Source of the DNA: Gymnogyps californianus
Taxonomy: Eukaryota > Chordata > Aves > Accipitriformes > Cathartidae
Direction: 5' to 3'
NCBI RefSeq assembly: GCF_018139145.2
Contig: NC_059500.1
Location: forward strand, 57,563,580-57,627,579
Length of the DNA: 64,000 nt
In this document: positions 1-12,600 of the stretch, in pieces
Position numbering within the stretch: the first letter of the stretch is position 1
Layout of the letters: every line of letters starts with the position of its first letter
The notes under the pieces: generated by a model
The model's input: only the letters and a program-made list of their open reading frames with translations
Database searches by the model: none
Told to the model about the DNA's origin: nothing
Position numbers and translations under genes: made by a program

Positions 1-503
1 GGGATTAGACAGTGAATTTCACCATGACAGCATCACCTAGACAATGTAGACACAGCCTACAGATACCAGCAACAGCTCTCCTAACATACAACTTGTGCAA
101 AAATCTTCCTGGCTGTTTTAAATTAAGACTAAACAATTTCTAAATACTTTCATTATCATGAAGAAGAATCATTACTCTTTCAAAGACCCATTTTGGAAAT
201 GTGATGAAAAGCCTCAGGATTCCTGACCTTTTTTCTATTCATACAGGCAATAAGAGATGTATATAAGTATTGACTACCATTTGCACAATAAATGTAAGTG
301 CACAGAGATAAGTGATAATATACACACTTATATACTGTAAACCACAGGTTATATACTGTAAGCCTCTGCACAATGCTGTTTTTTACATACAATCTAAAGG
401 GTTAATTATTTAAATGATATTTTTATGTTATTCAGTCAGTAAATGACACTATGCAGTACTACACTATGAAGCAGTTTAACAAAACTCTATTATCTATACT
501 TAC

Positions 504-607
504 CACACTGTATTTCTGATGTTGTGGCTCCAAAGCTGCATCATCATTTTTACAGTAGTCGTAACAATGACGTTTTGGTCTTCTTGACCTAGAAGGATAT
601 TTCCTCT
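504..607 (-). CDS. ANKRD31: ANKRD31 exon after ankyrin block B; gene continues off the left edge
   Basis: A 104-nt exon with acceptor aattgtggag and donor GTGTG|GTAAGT. In the phase left by the previous exon it reads [20 protein letters not shown], then [15 protein letters not shown]. The acceptor is weak because the pyrimidine tract is short, but the phase and lack of stops support it. Positions 1-503 are intron, with no exon that I can support. Confidence 0.65.
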
Positions 608-3600
608 CTCCACAATTAAGAAAAAATAAATAGAATTTAAAATGAATTTGCAGGAGCATAATAGGTTAGATTAGCTAATACAGGTTCTAAAGATGCAATG
701 GCAGATCACATCATAAAAAAAATCTTGTATATGCAAATGAGATCAAATTTAGGTAGCATAAGGAAATAAGTCTTTAAAGCTACCACTTTCAAAAACACAA
801 GGTTCCTGTGAAGGGAAATATGGATAATAAAAAAAATCTGAAGAGCCAAATGTGTCCTTATACCTCATTCTCTCAGGAAAAAAAAAACCCCTCATGTATC
901 CTATTTTCTGAAAATAAATAATAATAATAAAAAAATCAGTAGTTAATAGAGTTAAAAATATCAGTGCCAGGCAATATGCAGCTCCGCAAATCAGCAGCAT
1001 TCTAATGTACAGTTTTTCCTTAAGACTACAGGGTAATCCTATGATTTACATTATGAAACCAACACACCTGTAACTTCAATAGTCTCAACAGGAAGTACAG
1101 AGTCCATAGCACTGTAAGACTTCAGCAGTTCTTTCATTTCATCATCACAAGCTTCATCCAAAGCACTTTTCCCTGAACCATTCCTCTCACAGGGGTTCGC
1201 TCCATGCTGTAGTAGAATCCTGACTGCCTATTATATATTATTGTTATTTGTATTGTGATAATTCTTGCTGTGGACTTACACGACAACTATATGTGTTTTA
1301 TCTATCATAAATCACAAATAATAAAGGTACAAATAAGATACTCTAAAACCTGTTACACTTGCAATCCCAATTAAACAAACAAGTTTAATTGGCTATTATC
1401 AACACCGAGTTGTATCTTACACTGCTAATTTTTCCATTAAAATACACAAATAATTCACAACTTATCATTAAACCTACCATCTTTATTGTTATAGAGAGCA
1501 ATTACAAAACTTCATATATCTAAGTTAAAAGGAACCGGTCAATTGTATTAAGACCAAAGTGCAGAAAAGAAATAGATTTTTTTCTTTAAGTATTTAATAG
1601 TGGTTTTGTTTTTTGATTACATGCACTGATGATTGTTTTCCTAATTCCAAATTACTTGCAAGTCTGTTTAATTGGAAAATGTGGAAATGAGATTAGTGGT
1701 GTCAGTGGAATCATCTACCCCCTAAAATTCAGATCATATGAAAGTGTTGACGAGGTCAGAGCTTGGAGGGTAAAGAATTTTCATACGTATGATTTCTCAT
1801 CTTTAGCATTTCTTCTTCTTTCTTAAATTCAGAGCGCTGTTAAGTATCAGAAAGTATCAGAAAAAGAATACTCTCTAGAAGTTCAGAATCTTCTCCATCG
1901 GTTTTCCCCCACAATATTGAATAATAGCTTACATGTTTTCAAGAACCCTACTGACAGTTTGGCACCAGGGCCGTGAAATCATCCCCTTCATTTTATCTTT
2001 GCTCACAAAAAAGGTAAGTGTGATGAAATATCAGCTCTTCTGACAGGAATAGAAGTGGTATGTTTGAGCCAATCTGGCATCACCTTTTTACACTCAGTTC
2101 CCTGGAATTCACTGTGCCAAAACAACATTTTATTTATTTGTGTGCAGTTCTGGGCCCCACAATTTAAGAAGGATGTTAAGGTCCTTGAATGTGTCCAGAG
2201 GAGGGCAACAAAGCTGGTGAAAGGGCTGGAAGGAACGTCCTGTGAGGAGCGGCTAAGGACTTTGGGCTTCTCTAGTTTGGAGAAAAGGAGGCTGAGGGGC
2301 GACCTCATTGCTCTCTACAGCTTCCTGAGGAGGGGAAGCAGAGAGGGAGGTGCTGATCTCCTCTCCCTGGGATCCAGTGATAAGACATGTGGGAATGGTT
2401 CAAAGCTGCACTGGGGGAGGTTCAGACTTGACATTAGGAAGCATTTCTTTACCAAGAGGGTGGTCAAACACTGGAACAGGCTTCCTAGAGAGGTGGTCGA
2501 TGCCGCAAGCCTGTCAATGGTTAAGAGGCATTTGGACAATGCCCTTAATAACACGCCTTAACTTTTGGTCAGCCCTGAACTGGTCGGGCAGTGGGACTAG
2601 ACGATTGTTGTAGGTTCCTTCCAACTGAAATACTCTCTATTCTATAGAACCATAGAATGGCTTGGATTGGAAGGGACCAGTTAATGAAAAAAACTGGTTG
2701 ATTTTTAAACAGCAAGCCTAGGGTTTTTTTCTTTACACTGAGTGTGGTGAGACACTGGAACAGGTTGCCCAGAGAAGTTGCGGATGCCCCATCACTGGAA
2801 GTGTTCAAAATCAGGCTGGATGGGGCTTTGGGCAAGCTGATCTAGTGAAAGATGTCCCTGCCCATGGCAGGGGGGTTGGACTAGATGATCAAATCGAGAA
2901 TGCTCAATTTCAGTATTATTTTTAAGACGCCCAATACGTGGGAGAGAACCATGGGGAGCTTCTGAATTTTTCTGATTTGTCCGCTGGACTGAAAAAGTCA
3001 ACTGACTGTACAATTTCAACTCTCACTGTTGAAAAATATTTATTTCTCTAATTTTGATTACTCTAAAGAACATTGGTTTATTTCCTAAATGCAAATCTAC
3101 ACTAAAATTGTATAAGTAACTTTGACTTTCCTTATTTAAACCAGGATTTTGCTTTGCTGATCCTCTGCTGGAAATCAGGCTCAGGAAATCTAATGTAAAA
3201 GAAAAATGTACCTCCAAATAATTGCCAGAAACAGCATCATGTATTGGCAAAATACCATCCAGACTTCTGCTGTTAACATTAGCACCGGCTTTCAGTAATT
3301 CTAAGATCACTTCAGCAAATCCCCCATTGGAAGCTTCATGAATTGCTGTCCAACCTAATAAAAGCAAGATGACACATACAGCATGCATCTCACTTGGAAA
3401 GATCCACACAGGTCACTAATTAGTGATTATACATTTTGCTGCGTTTGCTGTAGTAGAAGCAATGGACTACTCTTTTTAAGATAAATCTTATACAAACAAT
3501 TCTCTTGAAATGCCAAGGTAAATTATTTCTTGTGTAATTCAGTTTACTTTAGAGAAAAATGTATCCAATATTAAGGAGAAAAATATTGTCTACTTTTCTA

Positions 3601-6600
3601 CCACACTACTAAAAATAATAAAAGAAACAAAACAATAGAGTAGAAAGACTCTAAAAACTCAGAAGCATAATATTAACAGTCTGATTTCTAATCCCAGTGG
3701 CATTTTATAATATCAAGTCTGCCAGGCATCCAGAATAGAATACCATCCATTCTGAGACTATAAAATCAGAAATGCATTATACATTTAGGTAGAAAAAAGA
3801 AAAAATAATGTTGTCATCTGATTTTTGTCCTCATTTCCTAAGGAAATAAGATTTGTGTGAATGTGCTTCACACATATATACATTCATGTGCATAAACATT
3901 AGTTCTCCCACCAAACTTTCAAGTCCGCTTTCCGTACATATCTCTGAAAATGTGCTCTTTGGCAGAGCAAGACCTGATTAAAGCCCCTGCTGAGAAAAAG
4001 GCTGCATTAGCTCCATGCTGAGATGCAAAATCCAGGGATTCACTGACTGTGCTTGCACTTTTTGAATTACTTCCTTTCACCCTCACAATTATATCACAAA
4101 TCAAGAATCCATAATTATATTAAAATCACACAAATTATATTAAAACATATACACTATAAATTATATAAAACTGTATCATAAAACAAGCCCATAAGAGAGT
4201 AATTTTCAAACCTGCATAGTCCTGTTCATTGACACAAATTCCAGATGATATCAGAGTTTTCACCAAAGACAAATCTCCTCTCCTAGCAGCAATATGCAGC
4301 TGAGTTTCTCCTTTTGCATTTTTCCTCGTCGTCTTTCTCCCAGCTCTTGTATTACAGGTACCATGTAAAATTACAGCTTCTTTTCTGGTAGATGATAGGG
4401 AAGATTCTAAACACATATTGGGTGTTCATTAGGAACCACAAAAAATGTTTCATTATAAACAAAGAATTAAGCTTCATAACTCATTTGAATTAAATGTAAA
4501 TGTGTGCAATACTGTTGCCTTATTCAATAACATTAATTGACTACATCAAAAGGTTAGAAGGTACTGCATAACTGCTCAGATAACAAACAGACCCTATGCA
4601 AAAGAATTTACAGTTCAAATCCAGATGACTTAACAAGGGTACAATGAATTAGGGATCAACGAAAAAGGTAACAAGGTTGAAGTTTTATACTGTATAGAGG
4701 TAGGGAGTATGTTATATGTCTCCATGGACTGCTTTCAAGTTACCGGGCATGCCTGCTAAATATATAAAGTACACACATAAAGGTATTTAAGAAACTACAT
4801 AAAAGTGAAGACTTGACCATCACCTCTTTTCCGTTCCTAATTCTGTATCAGGGAAGAGATAGGTTTCTACATAAGGTATTTTTACAGCTGTGATGTGAAA
4901 AAGTCCTGTAGACTGATTACAATCTTTGATTATTGTCTAGTGACATAGCTGAACTGCCTTTTAATTACACCTGTGCAGGAGTGGACCCATAATTATAAAT
5001 AAACTTGATTTAATCCTTCTCTTATTGGTTCACAAAGCAAACAACATTCACTTTAAATTTTGTCATGTGATCATCAGACAGGTCCTAATTCTGAGGCTTC
5101 AGGTAACAGACATATCAAATTGTAAGAGATACAAAGAAAAAAACAGATTAAAAAAGTACTGATTCTGCGTATAAAGTAAGGACAACCCCCTCCCCCAAAC
5201 TGCTACCAAAAAGACAGAGTGTATACATGTTCAAAAGCTCTACCATGCATGTTAGCTTTTTTTAACTCCTGCTCCTGCTGTTATAATACTGTGCCATCAG
5301 ATTTTTTTAAAAGTTCACTGTGTTCTTTCTCTGATTTCTTGAAAATCTGTAATTCGTCCAAAAAAAGGAAAGTGTAAGGTTTTAAATAAACATTTTGCAA
5401 GTCTTATCCATGTTTGTTTAATTATTCCTATGAACAATTAGTTGCTGCATCCCAAGCGTTTCCTGTTCTCATCAGACAAGCTGTCTTCTCAAATATTTTC
5501 AGTTATCAGTATCCATTGCTATCAAACATCTTTCATGATTTGACAGCTGCCTTTCTTCAGGCTCCTCCTGCCTTCTGGAAAATCTGCTTCTCCAAGGCTT
5601 CCTTTAAGGTAAACTACTGAGCTTGTCATCCAAGACTGTACGGAAGAACATGAAAGACATATTGCAACTATATTAAAGACAGACATACAGTGAGGATATA
5701 CCCATACTAATTTTAAACTAGCTTGTTCAGGCACTGCTGCAGCCAGACTATGGCAGCATGGAGCTCACTGTAGCCTATTCTAAGCTGTCAGAAAGCACTC
5801 AGGCGGCCCTCTTTGCATTGGGGGTGCTTGGCCCACACCATATTGGCAACCAGAAGAGGTGAAGAGTTTCTTTTTTAAATGAAAACTGAGATTCTAGAGC
5901 ACACAGAAGGGGCACGTTATTGAAATACTCCTCCAATCTGAGACCTATTTTTCTGTAAGATAATGTATTTTGTTTTGTCTAAAAGCTTCTGGGTCTGAAC
6001 TCCCAAAGCAATCATCTGCTTCCTGGTTCTTCTTTTTCTTCCCCTTTGATTCATGGGAGAATGTCCTAGGGACTCTTTAGAGACATAGAAGAAAAAGAAG
6101 GCACACAACAGCCCATTAAGCTAATGACCCTTAGTAATATCGGCTGCAAGTGAACAGAAATAATTGCAACGTTTTCCAGTTAAGTTGTCATGCACAACAG
6201 TTTTCTTCATGGTTGTTAGGAAACATTTGCAAAAGCATAATGGGACATTGGTAAGTGAATCACAAAATACTGGTTCTCTGTGGAATGCATTGCCAGATGG
6301 GTCATAAGCAGGGAAGAGCAGGAACTTGGCAAATACAAAATCCAGTCAGCACACGTACAAAGATAAGGTGGAGAGATTACAGTAACCAGCAATCAGAGTA
6401 GATTAGGCTGCTGTACCTCAACAACTTCAAGGATATCCTCCTTCAAAAAGACATTTGAATACTTCAGCATTGGTCTATGAGTAATTCTTTCCACAGATTG
6501 AACTATAAGAAAAGAAGCAAGCTGTTTGTACCTTTCTTCTGTATAAGCAGAATAGGAATGTTGAGAGCCTAGTAAGTGACTGACTGTAGATCAAAGTGAC

Positions 6601-9600
6601 ACTGCGTCATTTAGGACGGAAAGATTTTTATTCAAGAATAGAATAATACAAGGAAGACCACTGGGACACAGGAACAATCAGATGAGATACAAAAGCCAGT
6701 TAATGAAGAAAAGGCACGAGACAGCACAAAATGTGAAAAACCCACAAGTCAGAAAACATTATCCCATCTTCCACTTTTTTTCTGCTGCAATCTGAATGAC
6801 ATTGTCCTGGTCTCCAAAGCTATTAATGCCTTCAACTGTACAAAGGGCTATACTTTCTTGCATCACCTCTCAAACAGAAACATTCTCCTGGGATGAAGGA
6901 AATAATTAAATTTTAGCTGAATAAAATATTACCCGAAGAATCTGTTTTGGGGGAAAAAGTAAACTGTGAAATGCTATTCCAGAGCAGACCAAAATGTAAG
7001 ACACATGATTGGAATAAAGTTTTTTTAAAATCATAACTCTATATATAGGAGGCAAAAAATATAAAGGAAAAAATCCACAAATGTATTAATGCATATAGAC
7101 CTTATTAAAAAGATTGAGCAGGAATATAGGAGCCACAAAAAAGAACAACTGTAGGGAAAGGAATCATTTCTATGTTCAATGTTTATTCTTCCAATAATTA
7201 GCAGTGGATGATGACGTGTATCAGATATGCCATGGATTTTTTCTAGAATGAAGTAAAAAGGCATTACTACAGCAGGAGGAACCAATTTGGAGATAGGAAC
7301 ACTAAGTACTGACACTGCCAAATATGGGAGAGCAGTAAGTAACAAGAAGCACCTACTCCTTTCCTTCTCCCTTCAACTTCCAAAAGAAAACACAGGCTTG
7401 CAGTCCAGAAACTCAAGAGAGCAGGAACTTCAGATGGGTTGAAAACTAGCAACCACCTGAGACGGGAAGAGGAAACAGTATTCTGTACAGCTGAAGGCAG
7501 AAGAGCACAAGAAGACTGTGACTGTCAAAGAGAAAAGGATCAGCAGGAACTTCACACAGTTTCCTGAATGTTTTTTGTCATGTGTTAGAGGACGTTGCAG
7601 AGATTGGCTGATGACTCCTTAATTCAACTTGTAAGACCAGTGAGCATCCAGACAAAGTCCCCAAAGAGAAAGAGGGTACTAAGCAAACAACAAAAAGAGG
7701 TAAACAAATTAGTATGTTGATAGTATTTGTGCAGATGTATTTGTCCATAGTGTGTGTGTGTGTGTACGGGTGCGCGGGTATATTTGTTATACATATTATT
7801 TTAAATATACACGCTGTTATGTACACTGGTTTTAAAAGCATTTAATGGATGTAAGAGTATGAATCCCATCGATTTTCAAAATATATATGACATACTTAAT
7901 GCTAGCATTCATTTACATCCCACTTAAAGGAAACCAAAGTTTGACCAACAGACTCCAGCAACACATAACTGCAGCCAAAGGAAGAAACTAAAATTTTTTG
8001 CTGCACACACTTGGAAAAAATAAATCAAATGTTATATCCACACACAAATACACATGCATTCACACATACTTCTATAAACCTATATATACAAAAACCACCT
8101 TTTCCTATGTATGTATATACAAAGCATACATTTACGCTGACACAGTAGTTATTTGAAAGGGAAAGTTTCACAGAGCTGGAAACAATTATAAATAAAAAAT
8201 AGTTTGAAGAAAAAATGTCAGCAGAAAAATATGTATAATAGCTAGGAAGTATTTCACAACATATCCCACACTCAACATGAAAAGCTGCACTGATTCAAAA
8301 CCTAACCTGGCTTAGGAAGGGAATTAGAGAGCAACAGTAAGAGAAATGAAAAACTGGGAAGTGAATGATAGCAAATATAAATAAGGAGTTGTAGAAAACT
8401 GCTGTGGAAAACAACAGAATACAAGGAGATAGTCACAGACAACTAAGTTCCTAAGAAGGCAGTATTTTAAAATCTATCAAAACCAGAAAAAATAATTCCC
8501 AAATGCTTAATTACTAGAGAGAAATGACAGAATTGTCTAAGATAATCACAAAAGACAAATACTCTATTCTGTATCAAGGCAATGCTACACAAGAAATTCC
8601 TGTCATATAATGACACAGTTCTTTTCATTTCAACACAAGTTACGGAGAATGCCAAATGATATGAGGATAAACATTTTTGAATCAGTGGTCCAGATACACT
8701 ACATTTAAAAGTTTTAAGAGAGGAGGGATCCCATCTGAACTACAGGGTTTGGTTTTAGTAAGTCTTGAGCACTATGGTCCTCTGGTTCCAGAAATAACCA
8801 AAGTACACAAGATGACTGCTAGCTTTACCAAAAAAGCAGTAAGTGAAAAATACTTGGGGGTTATGATGAGTAATCAGTTGGACCAGGGCTCTATTGTGAT
8901 GGTAAGGCTACAAGATAAATGCAAGTCTTAGACATGGGATGAAACTGCTACACAGAAAGCTGTACTTGCAGGCAGAAGAGAATATACCTACCAGAGGACG
9001 CTAGGTCCTTATCCTCATGTAAGTAGGTTTGTTTCTATACGACAGCTAAAACCCAATGTACCATACAATCAGAGCCTATGCTGATTTGTGCCTGATGAGT
9101 ATACAGTCTATAAAATGTAAGTGGATATATGTGTGCCAAGTATATGGAGAGCCAGGTTTTCTTCTTTGATCTGTGATACGTAAAATAGTTAACTGAGGAC
9201 TGATTTTGTGTTATTTTAAAGTATCATTTATGTAGCACAGTTAACTAAGGATCAATTTAATGTTATTTTAAGCTGTCAGTTATGATCCCCTCAACTACAA
9301 TGCCGAAGACTGATGAATGTAACATAAACAAAACAGAATAAGTATGTGCATTCTGTAAAATGAAGTACAGAAGTTCTGGTAATATTTCAAGAATTTGGAA
9401 CTCACTAGAATGTCTGCTCAACATGCTATACATATTTTTCCAAACTTTCCTTCACATGTTACGAAAAGCTTTCTTCATGTATGTCTGGGAAAAAACTCAA
9501 CTGTTTTTATAAAATATTATTAACTTTTCACCTGATTTCTTGGATGTTTGCTGTTCTGATGCTTGACTGAATTGTGATTGATTAGATGAAAGCTTGTTTT

Positions 9601-12600
9601 TGCTGTCAGTGGAACACGAAGCTGCCTTTTGGCTTGTCTCCTGATGGTTTAATCTTACTCTTTTAGTTTGGACTACTTCTGTTTCAGTAAACTGTGAAAG
9701 CTCATTGGTCTTTGCATTTCCTTCTTCTCCATTTTTTTCAGTGCCTTCTGTTCCACTTACTCCAGCAAACTCTCCTTCATCTGCTGGTTTAACAAAAGAA
9801 CTTAAGAGTATCTATGGCATAATACTCAGTAATTTCAGAAATTATAACTGATATTAAAATGAATGTCAAAATGACCACCTAGTCTAGGTTAAAAAATGCC
9901 TGCAGTAACTCACTCAATTTTTGAAAATACTTTAACACAATAAATCCTTTATCCACTACTCACCGTATGTTAATGTACTGAGATTGAATCCAAAACAATT
10001 CAAAGATTCTTCTGTGAAAATACGACCTTTATTGATTCTTAGGTATTAAGAAAAATAAGGTACTTACTTAAGAATTTCATTCTAATTACTGTAATGACCA
10101 TTGTGGTCACATTTTGGCAAATACAATGGGGACTTGGATATAAAACAGCCCTCAAAAATAGAAGCAAAAATTACTAACTGGTTAATCTGGCATAGTGGAC
10201 TGTGCCACAACACACTCAATGTGTCTGCTATTTATTTATGGCAAAATACATTCTCTGGAGACCAACACCTGGGGTTTTTTAATAAAATACACAGAATGCT
10301 TACAACTAACTCATAAAATAAGTATTTTCAAACAAAACATGGCACCTGTTTCTTTCTGCATATTTTCCACAATCTGAAATGAATAAGGAGACTTGCTGTC
10401 TGCATTAACACCAAAATGCAAATCTGCATTTGAGTTGGTCTCCTGAAGATCCTCTCTCTTTTGTCTGATTTGAAATGTGTTCTTTTCATGGAGTTGTAAA
10501 GCTATAGACTCGATCGCTAAACTACTAGCATGTTCAGTTTCAATGTGACATCCTTCAACACGTTCTTCTGCACTAAGCAGGATCCTCCCTCCTTTCTCTG
10601 GTTATGGAGCCTTTTTTCCAATGGTGCTTAGTACACCACTGGTAGAATTATAAGGACTTCCAGAAACACTTTCTCCATTAGTAGCTGCTAAAAGCTCATG
10701 TGCTAACAGTGTTTCTGCATTTGCTTGAAGTGTCTGTTCAGTGCAGCTGGTTCCATCTTCAGATATATTAGTATAAATGTTCTGCACCTCATTTACAATA
10801 GTCTGTTGCACTATGTCCGTGCTGTCTGAATCCATAAGATTTGCACACGCTGGTTCTGACTTACCTGTCTGTAAGGAAATCTGTTCAAACAAAGGCAAAA
10901 AGAGTTTTAAACTTAGAGCTGATCCATTGATTTTGTTTCCATCAACATCAGCTTTAACTTGATTTGTCAAGTTTTGCAAAGAAATAATTCGTTCTGAAGG
11001 TATTCTCGTATCAGTATTTCGATTTCTGTCAAACTACTATTGTTACTCTGCTTGAGACTATGCTGATCACTGTCATAACTCTTGACTTCCTGCTGTAACT
11101 TTAAACAGATACATTGTGAGAGGAAGTCAAAGCAAGTAAGTATTGACTGAGAATCAAGTTCTGTTAAATCAGTAGTCTGAGAATGCTGTGCAGACACTTT
11201 TTCTCCAGAAACCACTGATATGGGGCAATGCAAACTGGTGATCTCCTCCTGTTACAACAGAAGTTGCTGAGCTTCCACCAGTTCTGCCCTTTCTGCCCAA
11301 TCTGTAAACGGATTTTCATCGTTGCCACTGTTGAATTCATGTTCCTGTTGCAATTCTGTCTGACCTAGCTCAGTTTTCCTACAACATTAACTGGGATGCA
11401 ACAATTATGATCAGAAACAGCAACAGTGTGGCCCATTTCTTTAGGTCCAGCATCAGGGAAATGTGTTTTCTATAATTTAACCGTTCCTTGGTTTGTAAGT
11501 GGACCTAAACATGAGGTCCATCTAACATGAGATGTAATTTCTGAATAGTTTACTCTTGGCTGTAGCCTCTCCCATAAGAATAGCAGATCTATTTGTCTTT
11601 TTTGAACTTGTATTTTTTTTCACCTGGTTATCTGCCTTCAGAATCCTGAAGAAATTTATTTTTTGTATATTTCACCAAATTTGTTTTTCTGCTTTGCTCA
11701 TTTTTAGCAAAACTTCCTTTGATGCTTTAGTATTACCATGTTGAACTGTGCCATCTGCATTTAATTCTATCTACAAAACAGGCCATATACTTATTTTCAT
11801 TTTCTGACAGATTGCTTTATTATATACTAACAGAAAACTGTGCTATTCCAAAATTAACTGATTTCCTCTGCCTGTGCAGCTTTTTAGGACAGCAGGTTGA
11901 AGAAATTAAGGAACTAAGACATATGTGTGTAAAAATTAATGAGTGAAATCCAATGATAAATATTACTGAAGTGCTTCACACTTTTATTTATTTCTGAAAA
12001 TTGAACTGGTTTCAAATGAATGCTCTGCCTTCAAAGAATTAAAACTACATTGCGTCTGTGGTCATGTACCAGAGCAATATTTTCACATTTCTGGCAAACC
12101 TGTCTGCAATGATTCTAGGAAATTATAAAGAAAGGGAAATAACACAGCAAAACCACACAGAATTAACTAATGGCAATCTCGCAACAAAACTGCTCCAAAG
12201 GCCAATGACTAACTAGAATTATCCTGTTGATTACGTCGTATCTGGAGATAGAACCAGAACACAAACACTGCAACAACTCACACAACTATTGAAATCTTCA
12301 GTTACACAGCCACAGTAATAGGTTTTCCCAATTAAATGTTTACAACACCTTCTACTTGGAGAATATCCTTCATCAATCAACTAATGTTTTAAAGTGTAAT
12401 GCAAGCTATACACCATGTATGCTGTTATACCATAACATTTCTAAGGACATCATAGACTGCACTACTGTGAGTCACAAGGACAGCTACCATAACCCCATAA
12501 AACTTTAGGAAGCAAGAATAAAGTGTCTGTGCACACTGCATTATATTTTTCTGATATTACCAGTTATCATTGTTCAAAGGGGAGAAAACAAGAGGGGGAG

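Larger units (their letters stand above)
4407..9531. other. ANKRD31 intronic sequence
   Basis: About 5.1 kb, AT-rich, with one doubtful basic exon (5,929-6,074) and a TG run. Otherwise I see nothing supported. Confidence 0.5.

Noticed and set aside
3919..4104. Minus-strand 61-codon frame containing [12 protein letters not shown], ankyrin-like at first sight
   Set aside because: The exons on either side (4,212-4,406 and 3,212-3,354) join in phase without it, and the ankyrin pattern breaks after a few residues.
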